A stretch of DNA of 38,514 bases from positions 1-38,514 of the forward strand of contig JBCBZH010000008.1 in assembly GCA_039815415.1 (NCBI GenBank), given 5' to 3'. The DNA comes from JBCBZH01 sp039815415. Lineage in GTDB: Bacteria > Bacteroidota > Rhodothermia > Rhodothermales > Rubricoccaceae. Under the pieces are notes generated by a model that did no database searches, was not told the DNA's origin, and saw only the letters and a list, made by a program, of their open reading frames with translations. Of the stretch, positions 32,801-38,514 are shown piece after piece (within the stretch, counting starts at the first letter, position 1; each line of letters starts with the position of its first letter). Position numbers and translations under genes: made by a program.

Positions 32801-33704
32801 GATCGCCATCGGCAGGATCCGTGCTCCCTCCGGGCTGAACGCTGAAACGGTACGGGTTGCGAAACCCAAGCGCCCACACCTTCGAGGCCGTGTCATCCGG
32901 GTCGCCCGTGTAGAACGGATTCGAGGGAAGCCCCTGGCCTGTTGCAGGGTCAATGCGAAGGATCTTGCCTGCCAGACTCTCCAAACGCTGAGAGCGGAAC
33001 GAGCCGATGTCTTCGCTTGCATCGAGCTTTCCTGAACCAAAACACTCGGCGTACAGGCCGCCATCGTCCATCGTCGAAAAACTGGCTCCATCGCCCGCCC
33101 CCACAAGCAGCGTCCCATCCGACCCAAATTGGAGCGTCCCGATGGAGTGGCTCCGGTGGCAGGACGGGATTCCCGTCGTGAACGTCTCTCCAATCAGGAT
33201 CGTCCGGCTGTTGAGATCTGCCAGGTTGGGGTTGTCCGTGCGCGCGGCGTAGCGTGTGATCCGGTTGTAGGCATCGTGACGTCGGCGGTCCGCTGTCTCC
33301 TCATGGTCGACGGTGTACGCCAGGTACACATACCCATTCGTTTCGAAGTCCGGGTCGAGCGCAATGCCAAGCAGACCTCGGTCCTGCTGGTTCAGGACCT
33401 CCCGGCTGATGTCGAGGAATGGGACGGGCTGGCGAACCCCATTTTCTACCACCCACACAAGGCCCCGCTTTTCGACGACGAACATCCGTCCATCCGGAGC
33501 GAAAGCGACGGTAACCGCCAGCACGAAGCTCTCCCCAACGGCATCCTCGACGTAAAACCCTGCCGGGAAGGTCGCGGCCTGGGAGGCAGATCGGGCCGCG
33601 CTAGCGACAGCGGCTCCGGCGGTTTCGAGCGACACCGGTTGCGCAGAAACCGGAAGAGAGAGAGCTGCCAGCGCGAGGGCAACGGCCAGGAAACGACGAT
33701 GCAT
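29811..33704 (-). CDS. T9SS-exported multidomain PQQ-dependent sugar dehydrogenase-like protein
   Basis: A 1297-residue secreted protein starting at the ATG at 33704 (MHRRFLAVALALAALSLPVSAQP, Sec signal). Order: glucose/sorbosone-dehydrogenase (GSDH) six-blade propeller (about 35-465; GLLGIALDPDFETNGYVYLAYT, RSHSIGTLQFGSDGTLLVGAGDG, WALGFRNPYRFSVQP, GENHGWPCREG, PSGALVFDPVSELLHI); a PKD domain (about 470-555, PEGSFDPDGTELTYLWTFGDG); an Ig-like and a carbohydrate-binding-like region (about 560-825); two tandem copies of a DUF1349-like lectin fold (about 830-1005 and 1018-1196, sharing WAKAGLVVR/WARAALVIR, NLGVH and DLWG text); and a type A T9SS sorting domain (about 1213-1297). It probably oxidises or binds surface polysaccharide. 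Motif copies fall at 32034 and 32151, around the PKD domain. Confidence 0.88.
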   Translation of the reverse strand: MHRRFLAVALALAALSLPVSAQPVSLETAGAAVASAARSASQAATFPAGFYVEDAVGESFVLAVTVAFAPDGRMFVVEKRGLVWVVENGVRQPVPFLDISREVLNQQDRGLLGIALDPDFETNGYVYLAYTVDHEETADRRRHDAYNRITRYAARTDNPNLADLNSRTILIGETFTTGIPSCHRSHSIGTLQFGSDGTLLVGAGDGASFSTMDDGGLYAECFGSGKLDASEDIGSFRSQRLESLAGKILRIDPATGQGLPSNPFYTGDPDDTASKVWALGFRNPYRFSVQPGGSTDPADGDPGVIYLGDVGWKVWEEMNVVRKGENHGWPCREGARPNNDYQNNGQPATNGCSTPPTGVITDPSYEWHHSNASLSTPSGRKGRAILSGDFISGTRYPSFYRDAVFYADYANGWIAAARVDGAGDLTQERLFSGDYGPSGALVFDPVSELLHIVSLSDGRIYRLRHVDEATNSVPVAVAAASPTQGGVGVQVQFTPEGSFDPDGTELTYLWTFGDGASSTDRAPLHIYTEPGLYTATLEVSDGIDTATQTTTVKVRAGGLPTVQIVSPTRDLRVAPGETVQLEALVSDPDQAASTLSVRWSITQVHENHIHPDVFVGSGQITQFTAEEHGEDGELYYYRVRVAVRDATGLESIDERPLFLTGSDGESDVTTRGTPFALGTSLNGYPIGLIRDGDSPDPGTVAYNRQFDSFAGAGNGLLQDGVGYTFEDTLRFTRVAFQEGMHYGDGGWFETLRVQVRSNGTWRDVVGTESAPEYRATDGRSFDTYELSFVPSEGDAIRIVGRPGGSAGFISVGELRAWAVEAGTGGDVLPDGWTASDVGLVPVFGSTVSPEPDAFTLTGSGDAWYETDAFHFVSRQLDADGVLTARVTALSNGLDWAKAGLVVRSGLESGAPYVGVFLSNLGVHHQERLAAGGATEGPVDLWGRAEPVWLRVERVGTTVTTSLSDDGVAWTLIRTTTVPTMTGPVVIGMTTSSSARTGTQTATATFRDVAVTAAFPAPWTARDLGSPGVPGSASATGSAFQINGSGDLWGSVDAAHLVQQPMSGDGSIIARVASFSGAADWARAALVIRNDLTPGAPYAAVALTNLGVHLQYRADAGGSTAGPLDLWGLGSPIWLRLDRQGTDVAAFHSSDGTAWTPIGTVSVPGLTQASVVAGMAVSSSDPTVTASATFDSVSVSSGGAGPPIAGLRAATLQFGVEPIFPNPVQNRASIRIVLAEAGEVQVDIYDVLGRLVQQERVEAAAGILDLGLDLQARSSGTYVARVTAASGETDTQTFTIAR

Positions 33705-33872
33705 GAGAGCTAGGGTGGAGATCCTTTCCAAACACGTACAAACGGCGTGCCTCCGCCTGCTGAAGAGTACACCCCGCCGTACCGTCTCGCCGGCGTTCCC
33801 GATTGGCCACCTATCTGAGTTTAGGTGGGGAAAATGTCACGCCTGCACGACACGCCTGCGAAGTAATGCGTC

Positions 33873-34136
33873 TCAGGATCGCGATTCGTCCCGATCCCGA
33901 TACGCGTCCCAGAGTGCCTCGGGGTCCTCCGCGTACATCTCCACGTTACCACACACGCCGCACACCTGAAAGCGAACCGTGGAGTAGACCCGTCCTTTGA
34001 ACATGGACGCCTCCGGCTTCCGCTGCACATTCACTTTCAACGGACTTCCATTCGAGTCGATGATCTCCGCATCGGGAATCACCGATGAGGAGCCGCACCG
34101 GAGGCACGTCAGCCCTGTGTCGTGGAAATCAGGCAT
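33873..34136 (-). CDS. Small zinc-ribbon protein
   Basis: An 87-residue protein starting at the ATG at 34136 (MPDFHDTGLTCLRCGSSSV); the TTG one codon earlier is unlikely. Two CxxC knuckles, CLRCG and CGVCG, about 48 residues apart, would bind one zinc. Between them is a basic strand region (VNVQRKPEASMFKGRVYSTVRFQ). After them comes a short acidic tail (MYAEDPEALWDAYRDRDESRS). The pattern resembles short nucleic-acid-binding or redox-neutral zinc ribbons found as orphans in many Bacteroidota genomes; no partner is obvious. It is separated from the upstream M42 peptidase by the paired-motif hairpin, so it is probably its own transcript. Confidence 0.75.
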   Translation of the reverse strand: MPDFHDTGLTCLRCGSSSVIPDAEIIDSNGSPLKVNVQRKPEASMFKGRVYSTVRFQVCGVCGNVEMYAEDPEALWDAYRDRDESRS

Positions 34137-34154
34137 CAAAGAGGAAAGGCATAC

Positions 34155-34198
34155 CGCCAGCTCGATGCAGGCAAGAACGTGCCCGGAACGAGCTGGCG
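34155..34198. terminator. Inverted uptake-like motif pair after the M42 peptidase gene
   Basis: CGCCAGCTCG (34155-34164) and CGAGCTGGCG (34189-34198) form a perfect 10-bp stem over a 24-base loop. It begins two bases past the minus-strand M42 stop codon (34201-34203), the same placement as at 14975, 16250 and 29769. Confidence 0.6.
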
Positions 34199-34200
34199 AC

Positions 34201-35283
34201 TCAGTCGAGAATCTGCGTCCGGAAGGTATCGTCTGCCCGCACGGACCGAACGAACGCCGTGAGCAGGCGGACTGTCGCGTCTACATCGGCTAGGTCCACC
34301 GTCTCGACAGTGGAGTGCATATAGCGCATCGGAATCGACACGAGCGCAGACGGAATCCCAGCACGCGAGGTAAAAATGACATCGGTGTCGGTGCCGGAGT
34401 AGCGGCTCGACGACTCGTGTTGCAGAGCGATGCCCTCCTTCTCAGCAACCTCAATCAGGCGCCCGACCACAGCTGGGTGGTTCACCGTCCCGTGTGTCAC
34501 ACTCGGCCCACCGCCCAGCGTCACGTCCCCATGCTTGGCCTTCTCGATGCCTGGCGTGTCCGTAGCGTGCGTCACATCGAGAACCACAGCGACATCGGGC
34601 TCCAGACGGTACGCAGCCATCTTGGCACCGTTGCCCCCAATCTCTTCCTGCACGGCGTTGAGTGCCGTGACCCTCGCCGTGTGCTTCTTGCCCGTGTTCA
34701 GCGCTGCCAGCACCTGTGTCAGCACGAAGCCGCCGAGGCGATTGTCCAAGGCGCGGCCCATGATGCGTGTATCCGTGAGAGCCTCCGGCCCATCGGCATA
34801 AATGGCCGGGTGGCCCACCCGAACGCCCCGCCCCGCGACCTCGTCCTTCGAGCTGGCGCCAATATCGACGTACAGCTCCTCGAGCTTGGGAGCCTTCTCG
34901 TCGCCTGAGCGATCGCGGAGGTGAATGGCCGTATTGCCTACGATGCCAGGCACAGGCCCTTCTGACCCGAGGATGACCAGCCGGCGACCGCGCGCGATGG
35001 CATGGTCGCTGCCGCCAATGCGGTCCACCCGAAGAAATCCATCGTCCGTGACGTACTTGACCGCAAAGCCTATCTCATCGGCGTGGGCTTCCAGCAGCAC
35101 CATCGGCGCCTTCTTGGACGATCCGGTGCGCGTGGCCCAGACGTTTCCATAGGCATCACTCTCCACGCGGTCCGCCAACCCGTCGGCGCGAGCTGCCCAG
35201 ATGCGCTGGCCGGGAGCTTCAAAGCCTGTCGGGCTGGGGGTGCGGAGGAGGTCGAAGAGAAAGGCGCGGTCCGCGTCGGTCAT
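34201..35283 (-). CDS. M42-family metallo-aminopeptidase
   Basis: A 360-residue cytosolic peptidase of the M42 (glutamyl/deblocking aminopeptidase, FrvX-like) family, which trims N-terminal residues from peptides and assembles into dodecameric TET shells. Visible metal and catalytic residues are AHADEIG (His67, Asp69), RALDNRLGG (Asp180 bridging both metals), QEEIGG (Glu213 general base, Glu214), LDVTHA (Asp236) and MRYMHSTVET (His323). Length is standard. The ATG at 35283 follows a CT-rich leader (CACCTCTGACGCTCCAC). A motif copy encodes SSKDE near residues 144-148 (34849). It is divergent from the PIG-L deacetylase, with 165 bases between starts. Confidence 0.93.
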   Translation of the reverse strand: MTDADRAFLFDLLRTPSPTGFEAPGQRIWAARADGLADRVESDAYGNVWATRTGSSKKAPMVLLEAHADEIGFAVKYVTDDGFLRVDRIGGSDHAIARGRRLVILGSEGPVPGIVGNTAIHLRDRSGDEKAPKLEELYVDIGASSKDEVAGRGVRVGHPAIYADGPEALTDTRIMGRALDNRLGGFVLTQVLAALNTGKKHTARVTALNAVQEEIGGNGAKMAAYRLEPDVAVVLDVTHATDTPGIEKAKHGDVTLGGGPSVTHGTVNHPAVVGRLIEVAEKEGIALQHESSSRYSGTDTDVIFTSRAGIPSALVSIPMRYMHSTVETVDLADVDATVRLLTAFVRSVRADDTFRTQILD

Positions 35284-35448
35284 GGTGGAGCGTCAGAGGT
35301 GAAGACACACAAGGTTCGAGCAAGCCCTCATCGCCAGCGCATCGCAGATCTGCACCAGGGAGTGGCCACGACAAGCTACCCGCGCGCAGCGCCCGGGATC
35401 GCGGCCTATCCGCTCCGGGTACCTTGCCGCAACGTCCCCTGTTCTCCG

Positions 35449-37758
35449 ATGCTTCGCCTCCTCCCTTTTCTCGCTCTTCTCACGCTGGCCTCCCCTGTGT
35501 GCGCGCAGAGTACGCCTCCCCCCTCGGACGCACCCGTCAGCTCGGTGGACCGCCCCGACCGCCCTCTCGTGGTGATGAACCTCGCCGGGCACCCGGACGA
35601 TGAAGACGGGCTGACGATGACGTACTACCGGGGGAACCAGGATGCCGTGGTCTACTCGGTGATCTACACGCGTGGCGAGGGCGGCCAGAATGAAATCGGC
35701 CCCGACCTGTACGAGCGCCTCGGCGCCATCCGGACGCAGGAGACCGAGGCGGCAGCGCTCGTCTATGGCACCCACGTTATCTACCTCGACCGCTATGACT
35801 TCGGATTCTCGAAGCACGCGTGGGAGACCTTCGATGAGTGGTCCCGCGAGCGCAGCGGATTCTGGGATACTGCAGCGCCCAAGCAAGGCGCGGAGGCTGG
35901 ACGCGAGGCTCTGGTGGCCGATCTGGTGCACCTCATTCGCCGCCTCAAACCCGATGTGATGTTCACCAACCACGACACGTTGACGGCGTGGCCCAACGCC
36001 CAGCACGGCCATCACCAGGCGGCCGGTATTTCGGCATACGAAGGCTTCGGGCTGGCGGCAGATCCCACCTATCGCCCCGACCAGCTCGAGGAGGACGGTG
36101 TGGACCTGTGGCAACCCCAGCGCCTCTTCATTCGACGCGGCGGCTTCTCCTCCGGTGCCCCGAACGACTACGACGTCGCGATTCCGGTTTCGGACCTCTG
36201 CGCCGCCACCACGGTTCGGCCCGAAGAACCCTGCCATGACCGGGCTGTTGCGGGAGTCGCCCTCCACGCGAGCCAGGGCTTCGACAAGTTTGCGCCCCGC
36301 TTCCGCCGCGACACCAACTACTTCACTCTGCTCCGCGAAGCCGACGACGCTCCCCCACTTCCTGACGGTGCGACAGACCTCGCTGTCGGGCTGGCGCCGA
36401 ACCCGTACGTCGATGCCATCTCACTCGGCACGCTCGTCGACAGCGGGAGGCTTCCCGCTCTAGAGGGGCTGACGGTGTCTTCCCCCACTGCCGTGCCCAG
36501 CGAGGATGTGTTCGTGCGCTGGCCTGCGGGCTCGCCAGCTCGAACACTGACAGTCTTGCCCCCTGCAGGTGCCCCCTCTGAAGGATTGATTCCCGTCCGC
36601 CCCGAGTCGGCCTCGCTCGACCAAGGTGGCGTGCGCGTCGTGGTCCCGTCCGGGACGCAGCCCTCGGCTCCGCGCCACCGCGCCCAGTACACCCAGCCAG
36701 ACGGCACACTGCCCTATCTCTACGCCGTCTACGAGGGAGACGAACTGGTGGCGGGAGGCCGCCTGCCTCTGGAGATCGTTCCCCCCGCGACCGTAGACCT
36801 GGGAGCCTCGCCAGTCCTGCTCACCGCGAGCCGTATGGAGCTTCCTCTCGATGTCGAGATCTACCACGCCCTCGCCGACTCGGTCAACTTCGGTACGACT
36901 GTCTACGCCGGCGACAAAGCTGCAGCCTTCAAGACGCAGTACGGATCGTCGGAAACCGGGCGGCTCCCGTTTACGCTCAACCTCGATTCGCTCGAACCCG
37001 GGCGCTATCAGATTGTCGCGGATGCCCGGACAACAGGCTGCGGCCTTCCCTGGTACCGAGACACTCTCCCGGCCGCGGTTCTGCCGGATGTCTCCGTGGC
37101 CCCTGGCCTGCGCGTCGGGCTGGTGCGCTCCTACGATGACGCCACCGAAGTGGCCCTCCAGCGGATGGGCGCGGAGGTGGTGCTCCTCGACAGCCTCGCG
37201 CTGGCAGAAAGCCGCTTCGACGATCTCCACACCATCGTGCTCGACATCCGAGCATACCTGGTCCGCCCAGATCTGAAGGCGTACAACGACCATCTCCTGC
37301 AGTGGGTCCGCGACGGTGGCCACATGGTGGTGGGCTACCACAAAACATTCGAGTGGAATGGCGAGGAGCTCGCTCCCTACCCCCTCCGACTTGGGCGTGA
37401 CCGTGTGACGATGGAGGACGCGCCCGTAACGGTTCGCCAGCCCGACCACGTTCTGTTTCGCGCCCCTCATGCCATCACGGATGCGGACTGGGAGGGCTGG
37501 GTGCAAGAGCGTGGCCTCTACTTCCCTAGCGATTGGGACGAACGCTACACCGAGCTGGTGGAAACCGGCGACCGAGGCGAGGCCCCGCTCACAAGCGGCC
37601 TGCTTCTCGCTGACGTCGGCGACGGCACATATTCATACAACGCGCTGGTGTGGTATCGCCAGCTCGCCGCACTCAACCCAGGTGCCTTCCGACTGTTCGC
37701 GAATCTGGTCTCGCTTCCGCTCACGGACGGCCGAGATGTGGCGGCAATGACTCCGTAG
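35449..37758 (+). CDS. Secreted PIG-L-family deacetylase with large C-terminal extension
   Basis: A 769-residue protein; the start is the ATG at 35449 after CCCCTGTTCTCCG, directly before a signal peptide (MLRLLPFLALLTLASPVCAQ). The first ~250 residues are a PIG-L/LmbE domain: LAGHPDDEDG (His48, Asp50-51, metal and catalytic site), TRGEGGQNEIGPDLYERLG, and HGHHQAAG (His186-His189). PIG-L enzymes remove N-acetyl from GlcNAc-containing glycans. The rest (about 260-770) is strand-rich, including LGASPVLLTASRMELPLDVEI and a late Rossmann-like part (RVGLVRSYDDATEVALQRMGAEVVLLDS ... GGHMVVGYHKTFEW). This matches PIG-L proteins of Bacteroidota with a glutamine-amidotransferase-like C-terminus. It probably acts on a periplasmic or surface sugar. 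Confidence 0.88.
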   Translation: MLRLLPFLALLTLASPVCAQSTPPPSDAPVSSVDRPDRPLVVMNLAGHPDDEDGLTMTYYRGNQDAVVYSVIYTRGEGGQNEIGPDLYERLGAIRTQETEAAALVYGTHVIYLDRYDFGFSKHAWETFDEWSRERSGFWDTAAPKQGAEAGREALVADLVHLIRRLKPDVMFTNHDTLTAWPNAQHGHHQAAGISAYEGFGLAADPTYRPDQLEEDGVDLWQPQRLFIRRGGFSSGAPNDYDVAIPVSDLCAATTVRPEEPCHDRAVAGVALHASQGFDKFAPRFRRDTNYFTLLREADDAPPLPDGATDLAVGLAPNPYVDAISLGTLVDSGRLPALEGLTVSSPTAVPSEDVFVRWPAGSPARTLTVLPPAGAPSEGLIPVRPESASLDQGGVRVVVPSGTQPSAPRHRAQYTQPDGTLPYLYAVYEGDELVAGGRLPLEIVPPATVDLGASPVLLTASRMELPLDVEIYHALADSVNFGTTVYAGDKAAAFKTQYGSSETGRLPFTLNLDSLEPGRYQIVADARTTGCGLPWYRDTLPAAVLPDVSVAPGLRVGLVRSYDDATEVALQRMGAEVVLLDSLALAESRFDDLHTIVLDIRAYLVRPDLKAYNDHLLQWVRDGGHMVVGYHKTFEWNGEELAPYPLRLGRDRVTMEDAPVTVRQPDHVLFRAPHAITDADWEGWVQERGLYFPSDWDERYTELVETGDRGEAPLTSGLLLADVGDGTYSYNALVWYRQLAALNPGAFRLFANLVSLPLTDGRDVAAMTP

Positions 37759-37919
37759 TCAGGAACGAAAAGGTTCCCCCTGAATCGGCCAAAATCGGCT
37801 TCACGGCGGCTTTGCGGCGCCTTCGCTGGACCCTCGCAACTCCCCGCTGTTTCCTTCGTGGAGGGGGCTTCATTCACTCCACGCCGGCTTGTCCGGCTCT
37901 TGATCGTCCCCCCACGACC

Positions 37920-38117
37920 ATGTTCTCGCTTCCCGTTCCCCGTACGTCGTTCCTCGACTCACGCCTTCGTCTGCGTGGACGCGTCAACCGCCTTCTCGAG
38001 CGCGGCCAGGATGTGTCCGACTCGCAGCTTGACCCCGTTGCACACATCGGACGCCCCGGCGCTCCCCTGATGGCTCGTCCCGAGACTCAGGACGCAGCCC
38101 GCGACCGCGCTGCATAG
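37920..38117 (+). CDS. Small protein of unknown function, 'FLDSRLR' family copy 1
   Basis: A 65-residue protein starting at ATG 37920 (MFSLPVPRTSFLDSRLRLR), stop 38117. Its N-terminal third matches a second gene starting at 38416: both read MFS-x-P-x-PR-x-SFLDSRLR, then R-x-LERGQ. It is basic and Arg-rich at the start (RLRLRGRVNRLLERGQ) and acidic/polar after. Reasons to accept it are the conserved paralogue 300 bases away, the C/T-rich leader (CGTCCCCCCACGACC) and the strong intrinsic terminator 20 bases after the stop. No signal peptide or membrane segment. I do not recognise it in any named family. Confidence 0.6.
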   Translation: MFSLPVPRTSFLDSRLRLRGRVNRLLERGQDVSDSQLDPVAHIGRPGAPLMARPETQDAARDRAA

Positions 38118-38136
38118 CGCATTCCGTCTCGCTTTC

Positions 38137-38175
38137 AAACCGGCGTCGGCGCATGAGCGTCGGCGCCGGTTTTTT
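38137..38175 (+). terminator. Strong rho-independent terminator
   Basis: AAACCGGCGTCGGCGC (38137-38152) pairs with GCGTCGGCGCCGGTTT (38157-38172) through 16 bp (two G-T pairs) over an ATGA loop and runs into six T residues. It lies 20 bases after the small-protein stop and is the clearest classical terminator in the window. It contains no uptake-like motif. Confidence 0.85.
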
Positions 38176-38415
38176 GCCCGCTACGCCAGCTGGCTATCGG
38201 GCATCGCCCAAAAAACCGCACGGCTTCTGTAACCTTCGATCGGGCATTCCGTCTAGGACCCAACCGTGCCCAACAAGGCACACCGAACCTATCCCCAACG
38301 TCTTCCAGAACAGATGCATTGGCGATCACAAGTTCATGGATGGACTCGAAATCGAGACACTATCCACTAGTCGATGCGTGCACATTCGATGTACGACTCT
38401 CGTCCCCTTACCCCC
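38176..38415. promoter_or_regulatory. Leader/promoter region of the second small gene
   Basis: A 240-base region, visibly less GC-rich than its surroundings, with no credible frame. It should hold the promoter of the gene at 38416. I see no operator or riboswitch I can defend. A CT-rich tract (CGTCCCCTTACCCCC) precedes the ATG. Confidence 0.35.
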
Positions 38416-38514
38416 ATGTTTAGCACCCCTATTCCTCGCCGCTCCTTCCTGGACTCACGCCTGCGCTCGCAGAGCCTGGAAACCCGCCGTCTCGAGCGTG
38501 GCCAGGCGACCAGC
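38416..38514 (+). CDS. Small protein of unknown function, 'FLDSRLR' family copy 2 (truncated by window end)
   Basis: The frame is open from ATG 38416 to the window end: 33 residues, MFSTPIPRRSFLDSRLR then SQSLETRRLERGQATS. It repeats the first 33-36 residues of the upstream small protein with conserved MFS, P, PR, SFLDSRLR and LERGQ, so the two are paralogues arising from a tandem duplication. The 3' end is outside the window. Function unknown. Confidence 0.55.
   Translation, partial: MFSTPIPRRSFLDSRLRSQSLETRRLERGQATS

Noticed and set aside
31482..33035. 517-residue plus-strand open frame
   Set aside because: Antisense of the GSDH-PKD part of the T9SS protein; no recognisable domain.
37762..37777. 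Hairpin GGAAC/GTTCC as the PIG-L terminator
   Set aside because: A 5-bp stem without a T-run; too weak to call.

Overview
The window looks like a chromosomal stretch from a GC-rich member of the Bacteroidota/Rhodothermota, most like a marine Rhodothermia relative such as the Rubricoccaceae. This is inferred from two proteins with C-terminal type IX secretion (T9SS) sorting domains, a DUF5916 outer-membrane protein, a FecR / ECF sigma / TonB-receptor locus of the Bacteroidota type, many lipoproteins, and almost no Shine-Dalgarno sequences. Most starts instead follow a C/T-rich tract. No rRNA, tRNA, insertion sequence, CRISPR array or prophage is visible.

Layout. 1-3676: tail of a DUF5916 barrel protein, a secreted NTF2-like protein, a cupin (minus), a RidA-like lipoprotein and an SMP-30-like beta-propeller lipoprotein. 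3681-6639 (minus): an acyl-CoA carboxylase carboxyltransferase subunit, a CsbD-like protein and an unknown protein. 6857-14973 (plus): murA, an unknown lipoprotein, an MsbA-type ABC exporter, a PlsC-like acyltransferase with a membrane C-terminus, and a NupC nucleoside transporter. 15107-16142: an AT-richer patch with two small orphan envelope proteins. 16257-20636 (minus): an ECF sigma factor, a FecR anti-sigma factor and an STN-bearing TonB-dependent receptor, which together form a complete cell-surface signalling operon. 20932-28338 (plus): a divergent operon of a transmembrane Ser/Thr kinase with a PEGA-like outer part, two CsgG-like/TPR lipoproteins, a T9SS-sorted protein and an outer-membrane barrel. 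28362-37758: an amidohydrolase lipoprotein, a 1297-residue T9SS-exported PQQ-dehydrogenase-like multidomain protein, a zinc-ribbon protein, an M42 aminopeptidase and a PIG-L deacetylase. 37920-38514: two paralogous small proteins of unknown function separated by a strong intrinsic terminator.

The most striking signal is not a gene. A short motif, consensus TCGCCAGCTCGA, is scattered through the whole window. By eye there are about 45 exact copies of the 9-base core GCCAGCTCG, split almost evenly between strands (about 24 plus, 21 minus); base composition predicts about one. Copies lie in intergenic regions and inside genes in several reading frames, mostly in linkers. Next to stop codons they often form inverted pairs that make hairpins (8298-8332, 9542-9574, 14975-14992, 16214-16250, 29769-29806, 34155-34198). 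Density, strand balance, frame independence and terminator pairing together resemble the DNA uptake sequences of Neisseria (DUS) and Haemophilus (USS). I know of no such system in this phylum. I propose a DUS-like uptake or highly iterated palindrome system as the main candidate novelty.
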